Shown here in pieces: positions 47,525 through 56,424 of a DNA stretch of 64,000 bases (positions are counted from its first letter, which is position 1; each line of letters opens with the position of its first letter). The DNA is from Rubritalea squalenifaciens DSM 18772 (GTDB lineage Bacteria; Verrucomicrobiota; Verrucomicrobiia; Verrucomicrobiales; Akkermansiaceae), in the NCBI RefSeq assembly GCF_900141815.1, contig NZ_FQYR01000009.1, forward strand, positions 882-64,881, given 5' to 3'. The position numbers were made by a program, and so were the translations under genes. The notes under the pieces are model-generated. The model ran no database searches. It was not told the DNA's origin and was given only the letters and a program-made list of their open reading frames with translations.

Positions 47525-48190
47525 TTATCTGCGGCGGCGTAGCAGAAGGCCAAGTCCTGCCAGACCGACAAAAGCAGTACTGGTTGGCTCAGGAATCGCC
47601 GTGGTGTTGTGGACCAAGAGGGCATTAAGCTGGCCGCCTACAGAGGAGGCGCCATCAAAAGCTTCGATGGTGAAGTCCTGGTCTGTGGCGTCTGCAGTGA
47701 AGGTTCCGGTCACGAGAAGGCCGTCGCCCCAAGTGACTCCGGATACCCCATTGGCGTATTGGCCTTGGTCGATTCCGTCAAAGGAGACGGTGCGGCCAGT
47801 GATGCCAGCGGAGCCACGACCGTCAAAAACCAGGGCCTGGATGCGGTAGGTCTGGCCGATGGTGAGACCTGAAAGGGAGATGGTGTCTGCGCCAGAGCTG
47901 CCGTAGCGGCCGCTGTCAGAAAGGTCGGAGGAGCTCGCGTGGAAGGTGTTCGCAATCGCAGAGCCAAAGAGGCCGGAGTCTGCGGTGAAGTCGATTCCAT
48001 CGAAGGTGGTGGCTGCGCCGCCAACGTTTTCCACTAGGAACTCGGTGCCTGTTGTCAGGAAGAGGCCGGTGTCGAGATTCTGGCCTGCGGAACCGTTTGT
48101 TGTGTACGCGGTGGAGGACCAGGAGATAGTGGCGGCGCTAGCGCTGCCGGCAAGAGCTGCCAAGGTGGCGGCGATGATCGTGTTTTTCAT
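47525..48190 (-). CDS. PEP-CTERM sorting domain protein
   Basis: A 221-residue exported protein (leader TIIAATLAALAGSASA) opening 'ATISWSSTAYTTNGSAGQN'. The tail is IPEPTSTAFVGLAGLGL then LLRRRR, a slightly changed version. The start ATG at 48190 is chosen because the leader begins there; the frame is open upstream. It is the first PEP-CTERM gene downstream of the sigma/FecR-like pair. Confidence 0.85.
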   Translation of the reverse strand: MKNTIIAATLAALAGSASAATISWSSTAYTTNGSAGQNLDTGLFLTTGTEFLVENVGGAATTFDGIDFTADSGLFGSAIANTFHASSSDLSDSGRYGSSGADTISLSGLTIGQTYRIQALVFDGRGSAGITGRTVSFDGIDQGQYANGVSGVTWGDGLLVTGTFTADATDQDFTIEAFDGASSVGGQLNALLVHNTTAIPEPTSTAFVGLAGLGLLLRRRR

Positions 48191-48314
48191 GTTATTGAGT
48201 GTATTGTGTGATATTCGAGTAGAGTCGGTTCGTTGAGAACTGACGAAATACACACGTGCTCAAGGCGGCTCAGCTTAACAAAAAAATGAAGGAAAGGCTG
48301 AACGAGAGGACTTA

Positions 48315-49718
48315 CTACTGACTCTTGCTCTTGTTGACGCGGACATTGTCCAGGCAGAGGTCAGCGGATTCCGAATTGTTACTGGTCTCGGTGAAGACGA
48401 GGGTAGCACTGGTGGAAGCCGCTGTGAAGGTGAAGCTGGTGGGTGGATTATAGCCGCTGCCATCTTCTGCATTCCTCCGCTGCGTATGGGTGCCGAGCAG
48501 GGTGCCTGTGGCGCTGTTGTGGTCTGCTCCGTCATAGACGGCTGCAAAGAGCTCTAGGGAAGTGTTGCTAAATAGGTTGGCTCCCATTTCAAAGCTGACG
48601 GTGTAGCGCTGGCCGGGAACGGTGGCAAAGGTCTGGCGGATGGTGGCGTCAGCGGGATCCGGGCGGTTTCTCGGGTTGACGTTGAAGGCGAGTTGGGTGT
48701 CCCTGGTCGAGGAATGGATGTTACGTCGCCCGTTGCCAAAGCCGGGTTTTCCATTGGCTGAGCGTGATGCCACCGTGATTCCCGGGCTCCAGGTCCAGCC
48801 GGGCAAAAGCGCTGCATTGGCAGTTTCACCCCAGTCTTTGTCTGCGGGAGGGTTACCCAGCTCGAAGTTTCCATTGATGAGGAGATTTTGAGAGCTTTCC
48901 TCAGGAAGCTTGGTGAGGAAAGAGGAGCTGGAGGAGGGGATTTCGCTGAGCTTCCCTTTGGGGCTGCAGATGCGTGCCTGCCCGGCAATGAGGGTTGCTT
49001 CATCGGGAGATTGGGCGCTCGTGCGCACCATGACACTTCCTTGGAAAAGGTGGACTTGGTCAGATTCCTTGGGGTGAGCGATCACCCCAAATTCCGTGCC
49101 CAGGTCAGTGACGGTGAACTGATGGGTGATGACCTGAAAACCGTGTGCTTCCTTTTCTACATGAAACCATGCGGTGCCTCGGTACAGGTAGAGGCGTTTC
49201 TCATCGATGAGTTCGAAGGAGGCGGGGGCAAGGATGATGCTGCGCACCCCCTTGTCGAGTGTGATTTCGAGAGTGCCTTGGGTGAGTTCCACGGTGCTGC
49301 CGGGAGCGAGTTCTGCTCCGTTTACGTCTTCCCCATTTTGCAAGTGATGCTGGATGCTAAACTGGCTACCTCTGGAACTTTCCAGGCTGGCGATCGTGGT
49401 AGGTGGGGAGACGAAGATGAACTGCAGGGAGATCGCAATGGCGATAAGGGCCGCTGCGGCTGCGCCCAGAGCCAGCTTCACATTCCGGCGCTGTTGCTGG
49501 TGGTGGTGGATTTCTGCGATGCTCGGGCGTTTCTTGGCTGCCTGGGTGGCCTGTGAGTAGCGGAATAGAAAGCTCTGCTGAAGCTCGGCGTGCTGGCGGT
49601 AAAGGTCCCGGGCGGCGCGGTCACGCTTGAGCGTGTCCTGCAGCTGGCGGCATTCCAGTTCATCGAGCGTGCCGTCGAAGTAGCTCATGATGGCTTTCTC
49701 CAGCTTCGGGCCTTTCAT
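48315..49718 (-). CDS. FecR-like anti-sigma protein fused to a secreted-type beta-sandwich
   Basis: A 467-residue membrane protein. Residues 1-80 form a cytoplasmic part with 'IMSYFDGTLDELECRQLQDTL', the usual anti-sigma type helices. A membrane helix spans about 83-103. Residues 110-250 are FecR-like: 'LAPGSTVELTQGTLEITL', 'YRGTAWFHVEKEAHGFQVITHQFTVTDLGTEFGV' (with the 'DLGTEF' hallmark) and 'VHLFQGSVMV'. Residues 278-467 are an extra beta sandwich ('NLLINGNFELGNPP' to 'ESADLCLDNVRVN') like those of the adjacent PEP-CTERM proteins but without the sorting tail. It probably senses an outside ligand and holds the sigma factor. Its ATG overlaps the sigma gene's TGA (ATGA), with GGGAGG before it. 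Confidence 0.88.
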   Translation of the reverse strand: MKGPKLEKAIMSYFDGTLDELECRQLQDTLKRDRAARDLYRQHAELQQSFLFRYSQATQAAKKRPSIAEIHHHQQQRRNVKLALGAAAAALIAIAISLQFIFVSPPTTIASLESSRGSQFSIQHHLQNGEDVNGAELAPGSTVELTQGTLEITLDKGVRSIILAPASFELIDEKRLYLYRGTAWFHVEKEAHGFQVITHQFTVTDLGTEFGVIAHPKESDQVHLFQGSVMVRTSAQSPDEATLIAGQARICSPKGKLSEIPSSSSSFLTKLPEESSQNLLINGNFELGNPPADKDWGETANAALLPGWTWSPGITVASRSANGKPGFGNGRRNIHSSTRDTQLAFNVNPRNRPDPADATIRQTFATVPGQRYTVSFEMGANLFSNTSLELFAAVYDGADHNSATGTLLGTHTQRRNAEDGSGYNPPTSFTFTAASTSATLVFTETSNNSESADLCLDNVRVNKSKSQ

Positions 49719-50257
49719 GCTTTCCTCCCTTCTAGAGCTAGACGGGACTGGATGCACTTGCGGATGCCGGCACGCAGGCGGTGCAGGGTGACGGAGAGTG
49801 AGGCGCCGCTGCGGCCGTCAAACTCAGAGAGCGGACGGTTGGTGGCGTAGCGGTGGTAGAGCAGGGCGCGCTCGTCTGCCTTGAGTCGCTCCATGCAGAT
49901 TTCCAGCGCTTCGGATCGCTCGCTGGCCGTCGGAGTGGAAGCTACTTCCTCAGTCGCCTCCTTCGCTAGCAGGTCGAGCAGTTCGGTGTCCAGTGGGATC
50001 ACGCGGCTGTGCTTCGCCGCTCTCAGGTGCGCGAGAACCTCAAGCCGGGCGATGGAGAAGACCCAGGCGCGGAAGTTGGTGCCGATCTCAAACTGCTCCT
50101 GCTTCTTCCAGAGGATGACATTGACCTTCTGGATGACGTCCTGCACGTCCGGATGACCCGGCATCAGGGAAATGGTGTAGGCCCACAGATCCGGCTGGAA
50201 TTCGGTCAGGAGATTGACGAATTCTGCGGAAGGCGGCGTTGGTGTCTGGTCATCCAC
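49715..50257 (-). CDS. ECF sigma factor (planctomycete/verrucomicrobial type)
   Basis: The 180-residue protein has sigma-70 region 2 ('LTEFQPDLWAYTISLMPGHPDVQDVIQKVNVILWKK', split here as consecutive pieces, with 'NFRAWVFSIARLEVL') and region 4 ('CMERLKADERALLYHRYATNRPLSEF', 'SGASLSVTLHRLRAGIRKC'). It fits the Rhodopirellula/Verrucomicrobium family of ECF factors. It overlaps the FecR-like gene by four bases, so sigma and its putative regulator are made together. Targets are not known; the nearby PEP-CTERM genes are candidates by position only. Confidence 0.9.
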   Translation of the reverse strand: MDDQTPTPPSAEFVNLLTEFQPDLWAYTISLMPGHPDVQDVIQKVNVILWKKQEQFEIGTNFRAWVFSIARLEVLAHLRAAKHSRVIPLDTELLDLLAKEATEEVASTPTASERSEALEICMERLKADERALLYHRYATNRPLSEFDGRSGASLSVTLHRLRAGIRKCIQSRLALEGRKA

Positions 50258-50417
50258 TGTTTAGAGACGGCATCTAAGTGGCCTGACCTTAACAAAAAAA
50301 TGTGGGAAAACAATTTAAGACGGGACTGAGTGGGATCAGTCCCACTGCGAGTGTGGGGTCTAAGTGTGGTTAGGTTCTCCTTATTAAAATTCCATGGGCG
50401 GATTGACTGCCAGCAGT

Positions 50418-51125
50418 CTAGCGCTTGGCCTCGGACAGCCATTTCCGCACGAGGAAAGGCACCTGGACGGTGGCGTCTCCACGGATGAACTCGTAGCCAT
50501 AGGGCACGCTTTCCACCTCGTGGCTAACAATGATTTTTTCGGCATGGAAACTGGCCTTGTTCAGTAGGCCTGCTGCGGGATAGACGGCGAGTGAGGTGCC
50601 GACGACGAGGATTTTCCCGGCATCTGAAATGGCTTCGATCGCTTCCTCGCAGTGCAGGATCTGCTCGCCAAAGAGCACGGTGTTCGGGCGGAAGGGGCGG
50701 CCATAGGGATCTTTCTCCTCCAGGCTGAGCGGTTCATAGCCGCGGTAGACAGCGCGTTCCCGGCATCCGTCTGGAAAGACCTCGGTCACGATACCGTGAA
50801 GATGAAGAATCCTGCTAGAGCCTGCACGCTCATGCAGGTCGTCCACATTCTGGGTGACCACGATCACCTCGTACTTTTCCTCCAGATCTCTGAGTGCCAG
50901 ATGGGCGGCGTTCGGCTGGGCCTTTTCTATCGTGGCAAGCCGGGCGTTATGGAAGTCGATCAATGCCTGCGGATTGCTGTCCCAAGCCTCGGTGGAAACC
51001 ACCTTCATCGGGTCCATTTTGGCCCAATGACCATCCTTGTCCCGGAAGGTCATAATGCCACTCTCCGCACTGATGCCTGCACCAGTGAAGATTACTATCT
51101 TGTTAGGATTGATTGGGCGGGACAT
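50418..51125 (-). CDS. Sir2-family NAD-dependent deacylase, zinc cysteines missing
   Basis: A 235-residue cytoplasmic sirtuin with 'FTGAGISAESGIMTFR' (residues 13-28) for NAD binding, 'VVTQNVDDLHERAGS' (89-103) and the catalytic His110 in 'LHLHGIV'. Between His110 and 'PNTVLFGE' most sirtuins have four zinc-binding Cys; here only Cys121 is found and the loop is short. So the zinc module seems lost or much reduced. The Tyr/Arg pair of CobB-type desuccinylases is not visible. It would remove acyl groups from lysines using NAD. Confidence 0.88.
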   Translation of the reverse strand: MSRPINPNKIVIFTGAGISAESGIMTFRDKDGHWAKMDPMKVVSTEAWDSNPQALIDFHNARLATIEKAQPNAAHLALRDLEEKYEVIVVTQNVDDLHERAGSSRILHLHGIVTEVFPDGCRERAVYRGYEPLSLEEKDPYGRPFRPNTVLFGEQILHCEEAIEAISDAGKILVVGTSLAVYPAAGLLNKASFHAEKIIVSHEVESVPYGYEFIRGDATVQVPFLVRKWLSEAKR

Positions 51126-51137
51126 GGATTAGAGCGA

Positions 51138-53894
51138 TTAGTATCCAGTAGCTTTCAGGCGTATGAAGGCGCTGTCTCCAGAGCCGCTGGTGCGATAGGT
51201 GTAGATCGTGTGTCCGTCCCCTGTATCCAGGGTGTACATCAGGACGGCGCTGGACCAGTTGACCATGTCAGAGGATTGTTCGCCAGAGATATTAGCTCCA
51301 GTCACACCGTTGCGTAAGCGTATTTGTATAGTGGCTTGTTCAGATCCATCAATCTCTACGGAGCCTGTGGAGAACATGGCGGTGCCGGCAACAGCTTCGG
51401 TAGAGTCAATGCCCATGAGGTAGCGGAAGATATTGGGGATTCCATCAATGCTGTTAGATTTTACAGGGTCTCCGTCACCAGTGCTATCTGTAGGCAGGTT
51501 TTCCACCGCCAGCCAGCTGGTGTAGCTGCTAGGCTCGATGATAATCGTGATGGTAGGAGAGGCTGTGGAACCGTAGTCATTAGTCGCCTGTACCCAGTAG
51601 TGAAAGGTGCCGGCAGTATTCACAGGAGGGTTGTAACTACGGCTGATGGATTCTTGGACAAGTTGGGAAGTGTCCCCGCTCTCTCCCTTGTACCACTGGT
51701 AGTTAGTGGTGGATGGAGAATACTTCATATCAAGCGTAAGAGTCTGGGAGCCCCCTTGTCTTGTTGTGAAGCCTTGAGGCGGAGTATTGAATACAGGCTT
51801 CTGTCCAATGACTTCCACAGTGACCGTGCGGCTGTCTACAGAGCCTGCTGCATTGGATATTCTAGCCCAGTAGGTGGTGGTTTTAGCGGTGCTGGTATCT
51901 ACGTAATGGAATCGATAGCTGCCTGAACGAGGCTTGCTGGTGTCCCCGCTGTTACCCTCATACCATTGATAGGTGAGGCCTGGGCCGGTGGCTCTCAGCT
52001 CCAGAGAGCTGGAGTTTCCTGTATAAGTGATGAGATCCTGAGGCTCTTCAGTAATCTCCGGGTAGATGGCATTGACCGTGACTTGGATTGTCGTGCTGTC
52101 CGTGTAGTCTGCATCGTTGGATATTCTGACCCAATAGTAGAAGGTGCCGGGTTCATTCATGCTGTGATACATCCGGTTCTCTGTTTTGTTTGCTAAAGGT
52201 TTGGAGGTGTCGCCATTGAATCCTTCATACCATTGATAGGAGAGGTTGGCTCCCTGAGCTTTGACTTCGTGGTAGATGAAAGCACCCATGTCGACAGTGC
52301 GGCTGACGGGTTGCTCAGTGATGACAGGTTTCTCCTGCATGATCAGTGCTGTGGTGTAGGAATCGTCACTGCCGAGTGAGTTGCTTACCCTGACCCAGTA
52401 CGAGCTGCTTTGGTTTAGCTGGGGAGTTTGGTAGCTGCTAGAAGTGGCGCCAGTGATGGGCTGGCTGGTGTCACCCGTCTCTCCCTCGTACCATTGATAG
52501 ACAAGTGTCGCATCGCCGATGGCTTCTACCTCCAAGAGAACGCTTTGTTCCGGTAGAATAAACTGCTGTCCAGTGCTGCTCACAATCTCCGGATAACCTG
52601 GTAGGGAGAAGGTGGATGCGAGTAGCTTGTCACCAGTACTGGCGATGAAGCGACTGTCGTCAGCAACGATGTTCTGGATAGCGTGTTCTGATTGGTAGCG
52701 CTTACCCCAAAGGATTCCGTCCTTGGAGGCATAGATCCCACCCTCTTCGGTGCCGGCAACGATGTAGCCGTTTCCTGAACTTAGTTCTGTAATGGTGCCG
52801 GATAGGCCGCTTGTGTTGACCCATTCCCAGGAGTAGCCGTTGGTTGAACGGTAAAGTATGTTGTTCTCCCCTCCGGCAAACCACTCGCTGCCGGTATAGG
52901 TGACGGCGGAGACTTCATCTCTGGATGGCAAAAGGCTGATATTCCAGTTTGAGCCATCACTCGAAGTATAGATGCATCTTGTATTTGGATCGCCCATGTA
53001 TCCTGGGGCGACGAAAAGGTTGTTTGCAAAGGTGAGGTCATTGACGCTGCTGGACTCAGGGATTTGCGAGCTGGAGATAGCGTCGAAATTATAGATGAGA
53101 TTATTATTATTGGGTAAGGGGTTTTGCAAATCGTCCGCATAAAAAGTACCGTAATCGAAAAGTTGAATAGCCGCTACGTAGACGCCATTCCCATAGACCA
53201 GACCAGAAAGCTCTGTGTTGGCGTAGCCGGTTGAAATATCATTCCTGTTGTAGGGGTTGTACGTACCAGGAGCATCGATCTGGTAGAATCTCGGATTGCT
53301 ATAGCTAGTACCGTCTGAACCCCATAGAACGGTGTAGCCTTGGTGGTCGATATCTAACCCACCTAGGTTAAACCGGTCATCATAGACCGATTCCTGATCT
53401 ATATCGACCTTCGCCTGCAGAGTTGCAGTGACGTCTGCTGAATCACCGGATCCATTGTTGTAGTGGCATGTGGCAGAGAGAATTTTTACTTCATAGGATC
53501 CGTCTGGAGGGGCGATCATTGCATGACCTGAGGTATAGGGGATAAAGACATAGCCGCCGTATGGGTAGACTGCCCGGTACGTTCCAGAGCTCAGCTTGTA
53601 TTGGATTTCCAAAGTTGAACTCTGAGGGATGGACCTCATGACAAAGTTATAGTCAAACCGGCCTGACAAATATTGTCCATTCTGAGGTGCTTTGGTCTGA
53701 AGGGTCGCCGTCCTGATGTAGTACCCGTCCTCAAAGGCATAGCGAAACTCTCCATTCCCATAAGTAAGGTAAGTCTTTGGGGTGCTTAAGCCGCTTTCCC
53801 GGTCGAGCACAACTTGCCATTGGTTCTGGGCATGCAGGCCTTGGATCGAGAGAATGAAGGCGAAAAAGAAGAGAGTGAGCTGAGAGAATTTCAT
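51138..53894 (-). CDS. Secreted protein with propeller-like part and Ig repeats
   Basis: A 918-residue exported protein (leader QLTLFFFAFILSIQGLHA). Residues about 200-470 contain short repeats such as 'LVYGNGVYVAA', 'AVTYTGSEWFAGGENNILYRS' and 'GNGYIVAGTEEGGIYASKDG', like BNR/sortilin propellers. Residues 480-820 are four Ig-like repeats, each with 'LxYQWYEGxxGDTSxP' and 'YWVRISNxxG'. The final part has the 'GDGDPVKSNSIDGIPNIFRYLMG' module common at the end of verrucomicrobial secreted proteins and 'DSAFIRLKATGY'. No PEP-CTERM tail. Matrix-binding or surface role is inferred. Start at 53894 gives the leader. Confidence 0.82.
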   Translation of the reverse strand: MKFSQLTLFFFAFILSIQGLHAQNQWQVVLDRESGLSTPKTYLTYGNGEFRYAFEDGYYIRTATLQTKAPQNGQYLSGRFDYNFVMRSIPQSSTLEIQYKLSSGTYRAVYPYGGYVFIPYTSGHAMIAPPDGSYEVKILSATCHYNNGSGDSADVTATLQAKVDIDQESVYDDRFNLGGLDIDHQGYTVLWGSDGTSYSNPRFYQIDAPGTYNPYNRNDISTGYANTELSGLVYGNGVYVAAIQLFDYGTFYADDLQNPLPNNNNLIYNFDAISSSQIPESSSVNDLTFANNLFVAPGYMGDPNTRCIYTSSDGSNWNISLLPSRDEVSAVTYTGSEWFAGGENNILYRSTNGYSWEWVNTSGLSGTITELSSGNGYIVAGTEEGGIYASKDGILWGKRYQSEHAIQNIVADDSRFIASTGDKLLASTFSLPGYPEIVSSTGQQFILPEQSVLLEVEAIGDATLVYQWYEGETGDTSQPITGATSSSYQTPQLNQSSSYWVRVSNSLGSDDSYTTALIMQEKPVITEQPVSRTVDMGAFIYHEVKAQGANLSYQWYEGFNGDTSKPLANKTENRMYHSMNEPGTFYYWVRISNDADYTDSTTIQVTVNAIYPEITEEPQDLITYTGNSSSLELRATGPGLTYQWYEGNSGDTSKPRSGSYRFHYVDTSTAKTTTYWARISNAAGSVDSRTVTVEVIGQKPVFNTPPQGFTTRQGGSQTLTLDMKYSPSTTNYQWYKGESGDTSQLVQESISRSYNPPVNTAGTFHYWVQATNDYGSTASPTITIIIEPSSYTSWLAVENLPTDSTGDGDPVKSNSIDGIPNIFRYLMGIDSTEAVAGTAMFSTGSVEIDGSEQATIQIRLRNGVTGANISGEQSSDMVNWSSAVLMYTLDTGDGHTIYTYRTSGSGDSAFIRLKATGY

Positions 53895-53967
53895 GAAACG
53901 ACGGGAAAGATCATTCACAGGCTAGAAATAAGCTCTGCGCTGTCAAGGTAGGAGGTGTGTAAGTCCA

Positions 53968-54408
53968 TCAGTCTCTGATCGCCTTGGGAGTGCAGCTGGA
54001 GCAGCTCTCGATCGGTTTGTTAGGTGGTGCAGGGTTAGGGCGTAGTAGCCAGGCGGAGAAGCCTGAGATCGGACCGTAGAGGAGAGTGAATAGTATGACT
54101 TGGGGGAGGAGTTGGAAACCTGGCTCGAGTATTGTGGTAATGAGCAACAGGAGTAAAAAGGCCAGTAAGGTACCCCAGGATAGAGCATAAGGCAGGCGCC
54201 AGATCCTGTGTGCTGGCCGGTCATAGTACATGATGAAAACGAAGAAGCCGATGACGAGGTAGCTGACTCCATGAACTGTGGCTGAAGTCAGGGCGATTAA
54301 GGGGCCCCATTCTTGGCCTAAGACCAGCATGATCAGAGCCGGAGGAATGACGGCTACCAAAGTGCTAAGCAAGAGCGCAGCTCCAGCTGGTGGAAAACGA
54401 CGGGGCAT
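53968..54408 (-). CDS. Membrane protein
   Basis: A 146-residue protein with four hydrophobic helices (AALLLSTLVAVIPPALIMLV, VSYLVIGFFVFIMYY, WGTLLAFLLLLLITTIL and VILFTLLYGPISGFSAWLL) and a Pro-rich cytoplasmic end containing CSSC. It precedes the Ig-repeat gene by 73 bases. No family recognised. Confidence 0.65.
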   Translation of the reverse strand: MPRRFPPAGAALLLSTLVAVIPPALIMLVLGQEWGPLIALTSATVHGVSYLVIGFFVFIMYYDRPAHRIWRLPYALSWGTLLAFLLLLLITTILEPGFQLLPQVILFTLLYGPISGFSAWLLRPNPAPPNKPIESCSSCTPKAIRD

Positions 54409-54554
54409 GCCTTCCTATAGCAATCAATGAGCCTTGAAGAAAGCGGGAAGCGGTTTGCGATTTTGACAATAATTATTGCAGTGTGGCCATTGTCTGAAAC
54501 AGCCAGAGTGAGTTATGAAGAAGACTCCGATAACATTCATACTCAAAGTATATT

Positions 54555-55337
54555 ATGAAAAACACGCAAAAACTCCTCCCTGCCGCCATGGCGGCAGCGT
54601 GCTCCCTGATACTTGCTCCAGCAGCCTCTGCGGCTATGGTCGGTCTATGGGAGTTCAATAATTCCTCAGATCTTACTGAGGCAACCGTAGGTTCTGCAGC
54701 TACGCTAAATGGCTCGATCACTTCTGGTACTGGAACCACGGCTGGTGATGGTGCTGCCATCGTGAATGTGGGTGATTACATCACCTTCAATAACTCGATT
54801 GGGGCTAACGGTGGTGGAACTAACACTAATGTTTATTCCATCGTGATTGATTTCAAAATGCCTACCCTAGCGGGTTGGGCAGCGATACTCGAGCTGGATA
54901 ACGGTAACACAGGTGATGGCGATTATTTCTATTCAAGTTCTCGTGGTCTTGGTGTTTCCTCTGAAGGCTATGTGGATGACAATGATCCTCCACTCTCGGT
55001 CCTAGCAGATACCTGGCACCGTATGGTGCTGACAGTGGATAATGGTAATGTCCGCAGCACTTATGTTGATGGAGTGAACCTTGGAGATCATGCTGCAGGT
55101 AGTGTCGATGGCCGCTGGAGCTTGAGCAGCACCTTTGACATTTTCAGTGATAATGGTGGCGGTGAAGAAGTGATTTCCCACATCACCAACCTTGGGCTTT
55201 ACGATACCGCTCTGACAGAAGGTGAGATCACTGCTCTTGGCGCCGCTGGTACTGCTCTAGCCGTTCCTGAGCCATCTTCTACCGCTCTGATCGGTCTTGC
55301 AGGCGTTGGTCTGCTGCTGCGCCGCAGAAGAGACTAA
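54555..55337 (+). CDS. PEP-CTERM protein with LamG-like domain
   Basis: A 260-residue exported protein (leader AAMAAACSLILAPAASA). The body is LamG-like ('MVGLWEFNNSSDLTEATVGS', 'TWHRMVLTVDNGNVRSTYVDGV', 'HITNLGLYDTALTEGEITAL'). The tail is VPEPSSTALIGLAGVGL then LLRRRRD, ending in an unusual acidic residue. No ribosome site is evident before its ATG. Confidence 0.87.
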   Translation: MKNTQKLLPAAMAAACSLILAPAASAAMVGLWEFNNSSDLTEATVGSAATLNGSITSGTGTTAGDGAAIVNVGDYITFNNSIGANGGGTNTNVYSIVIDFKMPTLAGWAAILELDNGNTGDGDYFYSSSRGLGVSSEGYVDDNDPPLSVLADTWHRMVLTVDNGNVRSTYVDGVNLGDHAAGSVDGRWSLSSTFDIFSDNGGGEEVISHITNLGLYDTALTEGEITALGAAGTALAVPEPSSTALIGLAGVGLLLRRRRD

Positions 55338-55365
55338 ACTTAACTATTCATTGTTTGTTATAGTG

Positions 55366-55406
55366 AGAGGCTGTCCTGGCAAGTGAGGCTGGGGCAGCCA
55401 TTTTTA
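55366..55406 (+). terminator. Terminator after the first plus-strand LamG gene
   Basis: GGCTGTCC and GGGCAGCC pair around a longer loop, followed by five T. Confidence 0.65.
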
Positions 55407-55438
55407 TGGGTGGGGGTTGATTTGACTTGCATAGAGTC

Positions 55439-56287
55439 ATGATATTTAAGATATTATGCTGTATGTACCCTCACATCCTATCCATGGTAGGTGCTTCCTT
55501 GTTGGCATTCAGCAGCGCTCAGGCCTCGTTGGTGGCTTACTGGAACATGGACGATGTCTCGGGCAATCTAGCGGATTCCTCGGGCAATAACCTGACCGCG
55601 ACCCCTTCCGGCACAGGCTTGACCTATGGTCAGGCATCGGTGAGCAGCGGGACCTATGGGAATATTACTTTGAGTGGCGCCCAGGCAGCTTCTTTCGGAA
55701 CGGCGATCGAATTTGACCGTAGCCAGAGTGGTTATGCTACCCTCTCAGGGCAACCCGCGATCATTGAAACCCTTGCTGAGGTGGGGCCTACGGGCAGCTT
55801 CACCGTGATGGCCTGGGTGAATCCGGAGAGTTTGCCATCCAATACGACCTACCGGATCTTTGCCACTGGTGCGACAGGTGGCTGGGGACTTGGGGTGGCG
55901 AATGTAGACCGGGTGCGATTCACGACATTTGGCGTGCAGGATTTTACGAGTACAGGAACCCCGGTAGCGAGCGGGACCTGGCAGCATGTGGCGGCGACCT
56001 TCGCCGATGGCGTGGTGAGTATGTACCATAACGGCCAGTTGATCGGTAGTAACCCGGCGAGCTCTGGCTTTGTGGATGAGAATGGAGCGAATAATTTTGT
56101 AATCGGAGGAAACTCCAACCTGACGGCAGACCTCTTCAATGGTTTGATGGATGAGGTGCGGATTTACGATACCGCATTGACTGAGCAAGAGATCATCGAT
56201 GCCGCTACGGTGCCCGAGCCAGGTGCCACGGCTTTGCTCGGTTTGGCGGGAGTAGCCTTGCTGCTTCGCCGGAGAAAAGACGGATAA
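55439..56287 (+). CDS. PEP-CTERM protein with LamG-like domain
   Basis: The 282-residue exported protein opens after the leader with 'SLVAYWNMDDVSGNLADSSGN', a LamG opening, and contains 'TVMAWVNPESLPSNTTYRIF', 'GTWQHVAATFADGVVSMYHNG' and 'GLMDEVRIYDTALTEQEI'. The tail is VPEPGATALLGLAGVAL then LLRRRKDG. ATG at 55439 or the internal ATG at 55463; a TTG at 55427 is less likely. It follows the related gene at 54555. Confidence 0.85.
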   Translation: MIFKILCCMYPHILSMVGASLLAFSSAQASLVAYWNMDDVSGNLADSSGNNLTATPSGTGLTYGQASVSSGTYGNITLSGAQAASFGTAIEFDRSQSGYATLSGQPAIIETLAEVGPTGSFTVMAWVNPESLPSNTTYRIFATGATGGWGLGVANVDRVRFTTFGVQDFTSTGTPVASGTWQHVAATFADGVVSMYHNGQLIGSNPASSGFVDENGANNFVIGGNSNLTADLFNGLMDEVRIYDTALTEQEIIDAATVPEPGATALLGLAGVALLLRRRKDG

Positions 56288-56357
56288 CTTTGTGTTGTGA
56301 TGCCAAGTGATGGGCCCGGCCGTGAGGGGTCGGGCCCGCACCCCCTCAACCTCCCAA

Positions 56358-56393
56358 GAAAAAGCCCCGCCCAGCGGGAGCTGAACGGGGCTA
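56358..56393 (-). terminator. Terminator of the 56425-57117 gene
   Basis: AGCCCCG (56363-56369) pairs with CGGGGCT (56386-56392), and five A at the left give the T tract. Confidence 0.85.
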
Positions 56394-56424
56394 GCATTAT
56401 TGTCTGTTTATGAGTGGAGTGAGA

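Noticed and set aside
56314-56342. GC-rich hairpin after the LamG gene
   Set aside because: A stem (GGGCCCG/CGGGCCC) exists, but no T tract follows, so it is not called as a terminator.
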